This document shows, piece by piece, positions 9,701 to 16,597 of a stretch of 64,000 nt of DNA (its first letter is position 1; every line of letters begins with the position of its first letter). The DNA lies in the NCBI GenBank assembly GCA_934317845.1, contig CAKRES010000005.1:62001-126000 (forward strand), written 5' to 3'. Position numbers and translations under genes: made by a program. Under the pieces are notes generated by a model. The model did no database searches. It saw nothing but the letters and a program-made list of their open reading frames with translations, and was not told where the DNA came from. This DNA is from an uncultured Lachnospiraceae bacterium. Lineage in GTDB: Bacteria > Bacillota > Clostridia > Lachnospirales > Lachnospiraceae.

Positions 9701-10123
9701 CTGCTGTTTCTTGGTTTCCCAATGAAAATACTCTTCTAATACATGTAACACCTCATGTGGCACCATAATATGTTCCGCCAGATAGATCAAAAGCTGCTCG
9801 TTGCACGCATTGGCAGAATCAATCGCAAAGCAGACATCCTCCTCTAACAGTTCCTGCCATTTGCTGACATCAATTCTGGTTTCGTAATTCTGATATATCT
9901 GATCTACCTTATCGATCCAAAGAGCAACCGGATCCTTCTCTGTTTCTTTTTCGTCTTCCTGATCCGCCAGTGCAAGTGCTTCTTCATATGCCTCACGCAG
10001 CCTCATGAATCCCTCATTGTCCACCTCCGGCCGATATTCCGGCAATAGCTTGGCATATGCTCTTTTGATCTGCCTTTTATCTTTGGTTGGTTCAATCCTT
10101 AATATCTGAAAGCATTTTGGCAT
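6725..10123 (-). CDS. Giant TPR-repeat protein with J-like N-terminal domain
   Basis: An 1132-residue, probably cytoplasmic scaffold. The first 55 residues resemble a J domain (CFQILRIEPTKDKRQIKRAYAKLL, then FMRLREAYEEAL), but the HPD tripeptide needed to stimulate Hsp70 ATPase reads RPE, as in DjlB-like bacterial J proteins. From about residue 195 to 1000 the protein is almost entirely tetratricopeptide repeats, with units such as RIYYRLAQIYLKEKRYQDAVDI and CYAWANLGFLAKETGHLEEALLDYEKAL. A cysteine cluster (CAYCTKCCCYEVYY) lies near residue 1040, which could bind metal. It lies 18 bp downstream of the MotE-like gene, suggesting one transcription unit. A GGGGGG ribosome binding site precedes the ATG. 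Partners are unknown. Confidence 0.85.
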   Translation of the reverse strand: MPKCFQILRIEPTKDKRQIKRAYAKLLPEYRPEVDNEGFMRLREAYEEALALADQEDEKETEKDPVALWIDKVDQIYQNYETRIDVSKWQELLEEDVCFAIDSANACNEQLLIYLAEHIMVPHEVLHVLEEYFHWETKKQQLLNHFPENYIEYLLSNAKYPDNFRYLLLKAEEPMDYDACLEEYYKLDHLMNEGEKEEIEESLARLSKYPVKHPDIEELKLRTLVYLERREEAEAVFQTYREAEPDKERFVQVKARYYLEVERYDEAEKAYQEILDKTKDHVGAMIGLAAVFQRRNDLEKALEIIEKAQELVPYNGYVRNFCAALNEEIKESRKEAYEQDKEDPEKVYQYCKTLADSCHYEEAEEIFEALTENYPDETRYLELKSSVYIDLIDLNRKSYEKAIPALERLVELHPEKLAYYEDLGYCYGEADQLEQAKKVYAKAKEIDETSPRIYYRLAQIYLKEKRYQDAVDICDVGLQYDNQIPNLYHFKAEAYYRMGEYEKALELCDRAISILPYMDTFEIKAKIFAEYDAYEELEQMLAPMSYPDSMTDLLLSYLAQAKRNLDKREEAQALLEQAITNHSKEGRIYYQRGVLCYTEEEGDRKKQLTQAVALAQKAAELNVDYKYEYLLLEVQALRALNDSDAAKERMEEWLRKGIREARLYLLYADVEHDLDHRDEALQYYQKAAELNPDHPGIHGRICDIYMEQGCYEEALKEVTLQLALAPSDYYYVDQGIIYNELDRNNEAKKSYEMALEDNPENCYAWANLGFLAKETGHLEEALLDYEKALANEHPNLRIVYEAARLSRRLNKIEQAVSYLLQIKDQSTSYYYEARLLLADIYAEQGKRKQSALIYQELLQPAYQDDYTKTITHYANLFKHAGEEKAMISVWKRALKRSQRMAYRKAYGNHYECQYYKYLGGYYLDYKNDLKKACKYYEKAYQLNREDGYVCSKLGVLYEKLGDLNRGAVLYEAAFREDIKLLKQDSKDACAADCVGMDYAWKGMYEESIRMFFWAVYYGPRCAYCTKCCCYEVYYDMAEMYERRAKEVQPASTELLEFVRLRKEELEKAEEKIQEDVELPEQSLFASLVELLDDYVAVETKGDCLKMAKKYYEEAYRRCPHKEKYKKAVKRFQ

Positions 10124-10141
10124 GTTTTTTCCCCCCGTTTG

Positions 10142-10858
10142 CTAAAATCGCTGCATGATCTTCATGATCTTAGCTGCATTTTGCGTGGACATAGCTGCAA
10201 ATATATCCGCCCGTTTTTGCGGATCCAAATGAGACATGATCTCTGCCACCAATGTATAATCTCCTGTCATTCCTTCCAGTATTGCCGCAGCACTGGAAGC
10301 TTCCATGCTGTTATAGGTATCGACATAGGTCTGCATCGTCGGATCTAATGCCTGTGTTGAAGCTGCTGCATTTCCACTCGTCCCGGATGCACCGGCAGTT
10401 CCGGCTGTTGCTGTATTTGCTTCCTGCGTCGTAGCTGACGCATCTGCTGTTGTAGTTGCCGCCTGCGTTGTAGCTGTTTCCGTTGTAGTAGCAGCTTCTG
10501 TTGTCGCCTGCTGTTTTTTGTCCTTTTTCTTTTTGGATGTATGTTTTTTATTGGCCAGTAAGGTATCATCCTGCGCAGATGCCGGAAGTATCTTATTGAT
10601 ATATGGCACATCCCCGATCACCGGACCTAATACATTGGAACCAAATCCACCCACATCAAACTTAATGAGCAAAAACAACAGTGCCAGCAAAAACAACACA
10701 ATGAGCACCGTCAATCCAAATGTTCCCTGACTCGGTTCACTATCTGTTTTGATCTGCCTGATCTGCTTTTTATTCTCCTTCTGCTGCCGCTTTAAATCCT
10801 TGATCTGTGATCTGGCTTCCTGTTTTTTCCGTTTTAACTCTTCCTTATCTGCATCCAT
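10142..10858 (-). CDS. MotE-like membrane protein with MgtE-N-type C-terminus
   Basis: A 238-residue protein starting at the ATG at 10856-10858, chosen because AGGTGAG lies about 7 bases upstream; an upstream in-frame ATG (10889-10891) has no binding site. It has a lysine/glutamine-rich coiled coil (about 1-40), a transmembrane helix (about 48-68), and a low-complexity Thr/Ala/Gln linker (about 115-165). The C-terminal 65 residues (AAAILEGMTGDYTLVAEIMSHLDPQKRADIFAAM) match the MgtE-N/MotE repeat. MotE helps load MotA into the flagellar motor in Bacillus, but no flagellar gene is in the window, so the role may be different. It is followed at 18 bp by the TPR protein gene. Confidence 0.7.
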   Translation of the reverse strand: MDADKEELKRKKQEARSQIKDLKRQQKENKKQIRQIKTDSEPSQGTFGLTVLIVLFLLALLFLLIKFDVGGFGSNVLGPVIGDVPYINKILPASAQDDTLLANKKHTSKKKKDKKQQATTEAATTTETATTQAATTTADASATTQEANTATAGTAGASGTSGNAAASTQALDPTMQTYVDTYNSMEASSAAAILEGMTGDYTLVAEIMSHLDPQKRADIFAAMSTQNAAKIMKIMQRF

Positions 10859-10956
10859 TTCACTCACCTGCTTTTTGTTTTTTGTTATCATACCATATTT
10901 TTTATAGCATCACAACCAGAGCATTGTATTCCCAGAAACGGGATTATAATAAAGAA

Positions 10957-10980
10957 AGGCAGAGCCTTACGACTCTGCCT
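10957..10980 (-). terminator. Intrinsic terminator after ilvC
   Basis: Stem AGGCAGAG (10957-10964) with CTCTGCCT (10973-10980), 8-base loop, T-rich on the minus strand after the stem. It closes the ilvC transcription unit. Confidence 0.8.
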
Positions 10981-11004
10981 GATCTATTTCCTTTTGATGA
11001 GAGA

Positions 11005-12030
11005 TTAGTTGTTGATCAACTTATCATCTTCATTATTCCAGCTGTATAACTTACGGATCTCAGCACCAACCTTCTCTGATGGATGCTCAGAAGCTAACTT
11101 TCTCATAGCCTTGAAGTGTACCTGACGTCCTGCTGGTGACATATCTAATAAGAACTCTTTCGCAAAAGTACCATCCTGGATATCAGAAAGAATTTTCTTC
11201 ATTGCCTTCTTGGTATCTTCTGTAACAATCTTAGGACCAGTTACATAATCACCATACTCAGCAGTATTAGAAATAGAGTATCTCATGCCTGCGAAACCAC
11301 TCTGGTAGATCAGGTCAACGATCAATTTCATCTCATGGATACACTCGAAGTATGCGTTACGTGGATCATAACCAGCCTCACATAATGTCTCGAAACCAGC
11401 CTGCATCAATGCACAAACACCACCACAAAGAACTGCCTGCTCACCGAAAAGATCTGTCTCTGTCTCTGTTCTGAATGTAGTCTCTAATACACCAGCTCTT
11501 GCTCCACCGATTGCTAATGCATAAGCCAATGCCATATCTAATGCTTTACCAGTTGCATCCTGCTCAACAGCTACTAAACAAGGAGTACCCTTACCAGCCT
11601 GGTACTCAGAACGTACGGTATGTCCCGGTGCCTTTGGTGCGATCATCGTAACATCAACATCTGCAGGTGGTTTGATACATCCAAAGTGAATGTTGAAACC
11701 ATGTGCGAACATCAACATGTTGCCTGCCTCTAAGTTTGGCTCGATGTCTTTCTTGTACATATCAGCCTGTAACTCATCGTTGATCAGGATCATGATAATA
11801 TCTGCCTTTTTTGCAGCTTCTGCTGCAGTATATACTTTAAATCCCTGTTTCTCAGCCTTTGCCCATGACTTGCTGCCTTCGTATAAACCAATGATAACAT
11901 TGCATCCAGACTCTTTTGCATTCAATGCATGTGCATGACCCTGACTACCATAACCAATGATTGCGATCGTCTTGCCATCTAAAAGTGATAAGTTACAATC
12001 GTCCTGATAAAAAATTCTTGCTTCTGCCAT
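11005..12030 (-). CDS. ilvC: Ketol-acid reductoisomerase
   Basis: Converts 2-acetolactate (or 2-aceto-2-hydroxybutyrate) to the dihydroxy acid with NADPH and magnesium, in valine, leucine and isoleucine synthesis. The 341-residue protein is the short class I form. It has the cofactor loop IGYGSQGHAHALN (about 25-37), the MIAPKAPGH segment, and metal-binding acidic residues in ETETDLFGEQAVLCGG and the EC-hEM helix. The ATG at 12028-12030 is preferred to the one at 12037-12039 because AGGAGG is 10 bases upstream of it and only 1 base from the other. It has its own promoter (12089-12117) with two palindromic operators (12054-12087) and its own terminator. The regulator gene next upstream (12157) is the obvious candidate to bind them. 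Confidence 0.95.
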   Translation of the reverse strand: MAEARIFYQDDCNLSLLDGKTIAIIGYGSQGHAHALNAKESGCNVIIGLYEGSKSWAKAEKQGFKVYTAAEAAKKADIIMILINDELQADMYKKDIEPNLEAGNMLMFAHGFNIHFGCIKPPADVDVTMIAPKAPGHTVRSEYQAGKGTPCLVAVEQDATGKALDMALAYALAIGGARAGVLETTFRTETETDLFGEQAVLCGGVCALMQAGFETLCEAGYDPRNAYFECIHEMKLIVDLIYQSGFAGMRYSISNTAEYGDYVTGPKIVTEDTKKAMKKILSDIQDGTFAKEFLLDMSPAGRQVHFKAMRKLASEHPSEKVGAEIRKLYSWNNEDDKLINN

Positions 12031-12053
12031 TTCTTTCATTCCTCCTAAATATA

Positions 12054-12066
12054 GTTGTAATACAAC
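12054..12066. promoter_or_regulatory. Palindromic operator 1 upstream of ilvC
   Basis: GTTGTAATACAAC, a 13-bp palindrome with GTTGT/ACAAC half-sites, in the ilvC leader between the -10 and the ribosome binding site. It has the same half-sites as operator 2 and its centre is 21 bp from that of operator 2. Confidence 0.6.
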
Positions 12067-12074
12067 CGTGTGTT

Positions 12075-12087
12075 GTTGTCATACAAC
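12075..12087. promoter_or_regulatory. Palindromic operator 2 upstream of ilvC
   Basis: GTTGTCATACAAC, with the same half-sites as operator 1, lying directly downstream of the ilvC -10 box (12089-12094), where a bound repressor would block initiation. FadR-family dimers bind short palindromes of this kind. Confidence 0.6.
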
Positions 12088-12088
12088 T

Positions 12089-12117
12089 ATTCTATCCTGT
12101 ATCTATATATCTGTCAA
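12089..12117 (-). promoter_or_regulatory. Sigma-A promoter of ilvC
   Basis: Minus-strand consensus -35 TTGACA (12112-12117), 17-bp spacer and -10 TAGAAT (12089-12094), the strongest promoter match in the window. It lies within the region between the regulator gene and ilvC. Confidence 0.75.
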
Positions 12118-12156
12118 CCCTTTTTTTCATCTTACGTAAAAACTTTTCAAAACTGT

Positions 12157-12861
12157 TTATCGATCTTCTGTCCATGGAAGCTGCTCGTTCCATACGGCAT
12201 GATGCAAATGAATCGTCACTGCACTTTTCAGTGCCTGTGCATCCCGCATCTTTAAAAACTTCATGATCAGAATATGATCCTTATATGCATCTTCCGCTAC
12301 AACAGTCAGGTTATACTTTAGAGAGATTGTCTTCTCGATCGTTTCGGTAAGCATCGGCATAAACTGACTTAAAAAATCGTTGTGGGAAGCCTTTAAGATC
12401 GCACCGTGAAAAGCACTCTCAGATGCAATACGCTCTGTTCCTTCCGGGTTTTTCAAAAGCTGCTGCTGACATTCCTCTCCCAGTGCAAGGATCTGCTCGA
12501 TCTCCTCATCCGTAGCACGTTTGCAGGCAAGTGCTGCCGCCTCCGGCTCAAAGATCATACGCGCCTCATATAAATCCCGAAGTGTGATCTTCATGTTAGA
12601 AAAATCCTGTATCTCAATTCTGCTGTTGACGATCTGATCTACCTCTTCTGCTACAAAGGTTCCTCTGCCACGCTTTACCTCCAGTACACCCTCGGAAGCT
12701 AAGATCCTTATTCCCTCACGCAGTGTGGTGCGGCTGACTCCTAAATGTCTGGATAACTCATTTTCATTGGGAAGTTTCTCCCCATATTGATAAATATGTT
12801 CCTCAAGGATCATATTCCGAAGCTCCTCCGCAATTTTCTGGGCTAAATTTTCTTTCTCCAT
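12157..12861 (-). CDS. FadR/GntR-family transcriptional regulator
   Basis: A 234-residue DNA-binding regulator. The N-terminal winged helix (about residues 8-72) contains the GntR signature KLPNENELSRHLGVSRTTLREGIRILASEGVLEVKRGRGTFV in pieces (for example ELSRHLGVSRTTLREGIRIL). The C-terminal FCD domain is all-helical and has the metal-binding pattern DLYEARMIFEP, FHGAILKASHNDF and IHLHHAVW. The ATG at 12859-12861 follows GGAGAAG, so the 20 extra upstream residues are omitted. The effector is not visible from sequence; FCD proteins usually bind small carboxylic acids, which fits a branched-chain pathway intermediate. It lies between ilvN and ilvC, separated from ilvN by a terminator, and probably represses ilvC through the paired palindromes at 12054-12087. 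Confidence 0.88.
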   Translation of the reverse strand: MEKENLAQKIAEELRNMILEEHIYQYGEKLPNENELSRHLGVSRTTLREGIRILASEGVLEVKRGRGTFVAEEVDQIVNSRIEIQDFSNMKITLRDLYEARMIFEPEAAALACKRATDEEIEQILALGEECQQQLLKNPEGTERIASESAFHGAILKASHNDFLSQFMPMLTETIEKTISLKYNLTVVAEDAYKDHILIMKFLKMRDAQALKSAVTIHLHHAVWNEQLPWTEDR

Positions 12862-12922
12862 AATGCTTCTCCATTCGCAAGTGATACCGACAGTCAAGTC
12901 CACCATTTTTATTTTCATCAAA

Positions 12923-12954
12923 AAAGTGCAGCTATCCTAAGACAACTACACTTT
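12923..12954 (-). terminator. Intrinsic terminator after ilvN
   Basis: Stem AAAGTGCAG (12923-12931) with CTACACTTT (12946-12954), one mismatch, followed by a T6 run on the minus strand. It marks the end of the long run of genes that begins at recJ and separates ilvN from the regulator gene. Confidence 0.7.
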
Positions 12955-12984
12955 ATTCTTCAGTTTCTTACTTCTCTCTTATCA

Positions 12985-13488
12985 TTAATGATCCGATTCT
13001 GTCATTTCATAATTACCGCGGATCAGACCAGTTAAACCGGTTCTTACGATCTGACGGATCGTATAATCCTCTAACAGAGCCAGAAATGCATTGATCTTGT
13101 TTGTGTTACCGGTCAGCTCGATCATCAGTGAGTGGATCCCCACATCCACGATCTTGGCACGGAACACATCTGCAATTGCAATGACATCCTGTTTCTGCTG
13201 TCTGCTGCACTCCAGCTTGACTAAAACAAGCTCGCGGCATACCGACTCATCATCTTTTAATTCATCAATACTGATCACATCTTCTAACTTCATCAGCTGT
13301 TTTTTGATCTGATCAATGATCGCATCATCCCCATGCAGTGCCACCGTCATACGGGAGTACTTAGGGTCCATTGTCTCTCCTACTGTCAGACTGTCAATAT
13401 TATAGCCGCGTCGACTGAACAGTCCGGCTACCCGGCTTAACACACCTGATGTATTTTCCACTAACAAAGATAATACACTTCGTCTCAT
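12985..13488 (-). CDS. ilvN: Acetolactate synthase small (regulatory) subunit
   Basis: Regulatory subunit that activates the catalytic subunit and confers valine feedback inhibition. The 167-residue protein begins with the ACT domain (SLLVENTSGVLSRVAGLFSRRGYNIDSLTVG, in residues about 6-36) and has the C-terminal ALS_ss_C domain (about 85-160). The catalytic partner ilvB is not next to it and not in the window, which is unusual since ilvB and ilvN are commonly adjacent. It follows the LCP gene by 76 bp with an AGGTGGAT ribosome binding site and ends before a terminator. The gene it should work with enzymatically downstream, ilvC, is transcribed separately. Confidence 0.93.
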   Translation of the reverse strand: MRRSVLSLLVENTSGVLSRVAGLFSRRGYNIDSLTVGETMDPKYSRMTVALHGDDAIIDQIKKQLMKLEDVISIDELKDDESVCRELVLVKLECSRQQKQDVIAIADVFRAKIVDVGIHSLMIELTGNTNKINAFLALLEDYTIRQIVRTGLTGLIRGNYEMTESDH

Positions 13489-13564
13489 GTTATATCCACC
13501 TTTCTATTTTGCAGCCACCATTGCAGCAACATCCATTTTCTTTCTCAATCTGTGCTGTGGCAGC

Positions 13565-14545
13565 TTATTTTTCCGTATCATTGGTATCTACAATATCCTG
13601 TTGCATAACCGGATTGTACATAAAATCAGCAACGTCTTTTCTGACTACATCTGCATCAAAACGATATACGGTTACTCCGTCTACAGTTTCTACTGAATAC
13701 TGTCCATCCGCAGGAAGCACATATTCTTTCACATTGTCTCCGCTCATGGCGATCACATCTGCCAGATATGTCGTAATCTCCTTTGAAGTAAGATCTGTCG
13801 TCATTGATTTTACAAGCTGTTTTACCATATCCAAAAGGCTGGATACAGATGACTTGGAGAGGGAACTGTACATTGCCTTCATCAGCTTACGTTCTCTTAC
13901 AGTACGTCCATAATCCCCTGCTGCATCCTGCTTGATCCGCACATAAGCAAGTGCCTGTGTACCATTTAACAGATTCTCACCGATTGCAACATTTTTAACA
14001 TTCTGATCTTCATAGTAATACTGCAAATACTTGGCTTCAAATTCCGTGACGTCGATCGTCACTCCACCGATCTTATCTACGATCGCAACAAAGTCTTTAA
14101 ATTCCACGATCGCATAATTATTTAACTGAATTCCATAATTGCTTGCAATGGTTTCATAGAGCAAGGAAATCCCACCAATGGAATATGCCATGCTCAGACG
14201 GTTTTCACCATAGCCGGGAATGTCTACATAAGCATCTCCAAGCAACGAGGTCATCTTTAACTGATTATTCTTTTTATCGATCGATACGATCAGCATGCAG
14301 TCCGAACGACCATATCCTGTTTCACTGCCACGTTTGTCGGAACCTACCAGTAAGATGTTCTTAACCTTCTCATCCCCCGTCAGGCTATAACTGCCCATCT
14401 TACTTTTATTCATATCCGCAAAGGAAACTACGGCATTTGCGTTTGATTTTTTGATCGTTTTATTCTGTTGTATTCCTTTGTATCCGCCAAAGCCTATTGC
14501 AGCAATGAATAGCAGAACAATCAGAATCTTCAGCCATTTGCTCAT
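13565..14545 (-). CDS. LytR-CpsA-Psr (LCP) family cell-envelope protein
   Basis: A 326-residue membrane-anchored enzyme with a short cytoplasmic tail, one transmembrane helix (about residues 4-22) and an extracytoplasmic LCP domain (about 55-260). Family landmarks are NILLVGSDKRG, SDCMLIVSIDKKNNQLKMTSLLGDAYVDIPGYG, AYSIGG and the conserved arginines near YVRIKQDAAGDYGRTVRERK. LCP proteins transfer lipid-linked glycopolymers such as teichoic acids or capsule onto peptidoglycan. The ATG at 14543-14545 is chosen (GGAG 9 bases upstream), not the TTG two codons earlier. It lies next to a glycosyltransferase (15580-16557), so a role in envelope glycopolymer attachment is consistent, though the gene between them does not fit that role. 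Confidence 0.9.
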   Translation of the reverse strand: MSKWLKILIVLLFIAAIGFGGYKGIQQNKTIKKSNANAVVSFADMNKSKMGSYSLTGDEKVKNILLVGSDKRGSETGYGRSDCMLIVSIDKKNNQLKMTSLLGDAYVDIPGYGENRLSMAYSIGGISLLYETIASNYGIQLNNYAIVEFKDFVAIVDKIGGVTIDVTEFEAKYLQYYYEDQNVKNVAIGENLLNGTQALAYVRIKQDAAGDYGRTVRERKLMKAMYSSLSKSSVSSLLDMVKQLVKSMTTDLTSKEITTYLADVIAMSGDNVKEYVLPADGQYSVETVDGVTVYRFDADVVRKDVADFMYNPVMQQDIVDTNDTEK

Positions 14546-14655
14546 TTCCAATCACTCCATCTTCCCTACTTTTACAAACTCTTAGTTACGATTATAGTAT
14601 GATTACGGTTGAAATTCAAGCGAATCTTTCCCGATGCCCCGCGCATCCGATCCGT

Positions 14656-15561
14656 TTACGCTTCTCCTGTGATCAGCCACGGAGAAGGTTGTGCAATAAA
14701 TACATTGTTATGATTGGTTTTCGATACGGAAATCTGCATTACTTCCGTATTGGAAATACCATATTTTTCAAACAATGGCTTGATCGCTGATAATGTATCT
14801 AATTCCAGTGTATAGACGACAAACTGCATATGCGGATTCTTTTGAAGCAGTGCCGCAATATTTTCTTCTAAATGCTTGTCTGCCACAATAAAAGCAAGTC
14901 TTGGAACCGGAAGTTTCTTCCATGCCTCCTGATCTACTCCTTCAACGATCTCCACATTATGCACACCAAATTTGGCGGCGTTTTCTTCCATCGCACGCAT
15001 GGATCCGGCATCCGGTTCTACTGCAATGATCGTACCCTCGCTTGCTGCGATCGCTGCCTCGATCACAATAGATTCTCCACTTACAATACAGATCGTATCC
15101 TGACGATCCACATCTAACAAACTCATGATGACGGCACGGATCTCATTTCCGACATAGCGGATCGGTCCCCGGCTGAAATTCTCATTCTTAATACCAATCC
15201 TGTAAGATTCTCTTGTGTTTTCGTTTGTTACAAATAATACCGTTGGCTCCTCAATCTCACGCCCCATTACACTTTGAATATCCGTGCTTAAAATATCACT
15301 TCCCGGTGCAGTGCCTGTTCCGATCATCACTTTACAAGCACCAAGTCCTGCCTCCCACAACTCATAGCATAAATCTTTATGGCTTTCGTCTGCAAAGATC
15401 ATCACACGCTTGTGGCTTTCGATCAATGGTACTACATTTTTCTTTTTCCCACAGATATTCATCGGATGAATTTTCTCCGGACTCACATCCATTTTCTCTG
15501 AGAAAAATCCCATCCAGTTTAGCATTTCCGTATTGCGAAAGGTATTTGTATTCTCACCCAT
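14656..15561 (-). CDS. Degenerate CbiE/CbiT-like (CobL-like) protein
   Basis: A 301-residue protein whose arrangement follows a CbiET precorrin methyltransferase fusion. Residues about 60-110 (CYELWEAGLG, GTGTAPGSD, EEPTVLFVTNEN) recall the end of CbiE. Residues about 126-300 (FSRGPIRYVGNEIRAVIMSLL, AVEPDAGSMRAMEENAAKFG, VTNVEIVEG-like, ISVSKTNHNNVF, PSPWLITG) follow CbiT. The SAM-binding glycine loop, normally like DIGAGTGSV, reads CIVSGESIV (about 158-166), so motif I is broken. CbiE is also truncated at its N-terminus. No cobalamin gene is nearby; neighbours are a glycosyltransferase and an LCP protein. It is probably not a corrin methyltransferase any more. It could still bind another ligand. 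Confidence 0.7.
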   Translation of the reverse strand: MGENTNTFRNTEMLNWMGFFSEKMDVSPEKIHPMNICGKKKNVVPLIESHKRVMIFADESHKDLCYELWEAGLGACKVMIGTGTAPGSDILSTDIQSVMGREIEEPTVLFVTNENTRESYRIGIKNENFSRGPIRYVGNEIRAVIMSLLDVDRQDTICIVSGESIVIEAAIAASEGTIIAVEPDAGSMRAMEENAAKFGVHNVEIVEGVDQEAWKKLPVPRLAFIVADKHLEENIAALLQKNPHMQFVVYTLELDTLSAIKPLFEKYGISNTEVMQISVSKTNHNNVFIAQPSPWLITGEA

Positions 15562-15579
15562 AGCTCTTACCTCCTGTTC

Positions 15580-16557
15580 TTATAGCTGCATCAAACGATC
15601 CCAGTATCCGGTCCAGAAACTCGGACTCATTGTAAGCTTGCGGATCATGCCCCGGCTTAAATGACGATAATTCTTGCCCAGCCGGTATCCGATAAACTTA
15701 CAGCTGTTTAACCAGATGGATCGAAACATCAGTCCGATCTTTCCACGCTTTAACATATGTCCTGCAGTCTTCACCACCAGACGCATGCCTTCTTTTTCTG
15801 ATTTGATCTCTTTTAACAGACCGCCTGCCATTTCCTGCGATACCGCCAGATCAAAATTCCGTTTGAGCTGCTGCATTCCGGTGTAATCATGCCAGTGTAT
15901 CACTTTGGCATCTGCCGCATAATAAACAGCATAGCCTGCCTCGATCATAGACGCTGCCATCATCATATCCTCGTTAAAGATCGCGTGAAGCACAAAACCA
16001 CCCATCTGCTCATAGGTGCTTCTGCGGTAAAGCGCACACACATTGGAGCAGAAAAAGGTTTTAATACCCAGCGTAGCGAGATCCTCCTTCGTCTTTTTCC
16101 TGCTTTCCGGCGGATAATTAAAGATTCTCGTATAATATTCCAGATAATTGGCCTGCTTATCTCCTAACTGTCTCGCATAAGAAACACCGATCTCATCATC
16201 CTTCATCGGAAGCAATAACTGCTCGATCAGATGCTTGTTTTTCGGAACGGCATCCTGCGTCATAAACAGCAGAAAATCTGCGTCGGACTGGCTGGCGGCC
16301 CGATTTCTTGTCCCACCATGATCAAATTCATATTTGGAAATATGATGCACCGTAATGTCTTCATAGTGATTGACTTCCTTATTCTTAAAAAAATTCTCTT
16401 CCGTATTCATAATATAGATATGTCGTGGCTTAATGGTCTGTTTATGAAGACGTTTGATCAAAGACTCCAGTTTTTCATCGGGATGATAGGTCGGAATGAT
16501 CACATCAACGGTCCCAATCTGTGCAATCGCATCGTAATCTATCGTTTTTTCTTCCAT
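15580..16557 (-). CDS. Family 2 glycosyltransferase, rhamnosyltransferase-like
   Basis: A 325-residue GT-A fold glycosyltransferase, probably adding a sugar to an envelope polysaccharide or lipid intermediate at the cytoplasmic face. The N-terminus has the nucleotide-sugar fold VDVIIPTYHPDEKLESLIKRL. A segment HGGTRNRAASQSDADFLLFMTQDAVP carries the sugar-nucleotide-binding acidic motif. It is followed by FFCSNVCALYRRSTYEQMGGF and the catalytic-base region FNEDMMMAASMIEAGYAVYY. The C-terminus (about 250-325) is basic and could lie on the membrane. The pattern resembles rhamnosyltransferases, but the substrate is not deducible. It is flanked by aspS and the CbiET-like protein, in the long minus-strand run. 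Confidence 0.85.
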   Translation of the reverse strand: MEEKTIDYDAIAQIGTVDVIIPTYHPDEKLESLIKRLHKQTIKPRHIYIMNTEENFFKNKEVNHYEDITVHHISKYEFDHGGTRNRAASQSDADFLLFMTQDAVPKNKHLIEQLLLPMKDDEIGVSYARQLGDKQANYLEYYTRIFNYPPESRKKTKEDLATLGIKTFFCSNVCALYRRSTYEQMGGFVLHAIFNEDMMMAASMIEAGYAVYYAADAKVIHWHDYTGMQQLKRNFDLAVSQEMAGGLLKEIKSEKEGMRLVVKTAGHMLKRGKIGLMFRSIWLNSCKFIGYRLGKNYRHLSRGMIRKLTMSPSFWTGYWDRLMQL

Positions 16558-16597
16558 CTTAAATCACCTGCATTTCATTCTATATCAAGGACTGCTA

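Noticed and set aside
10300..10560. Simple repeat or recombination tract in the MotE-like gene
   Set aside because: It is the Thr/Ala-rich linker of the protein, in frame, with varied codons, so a normal low-complexity linker.
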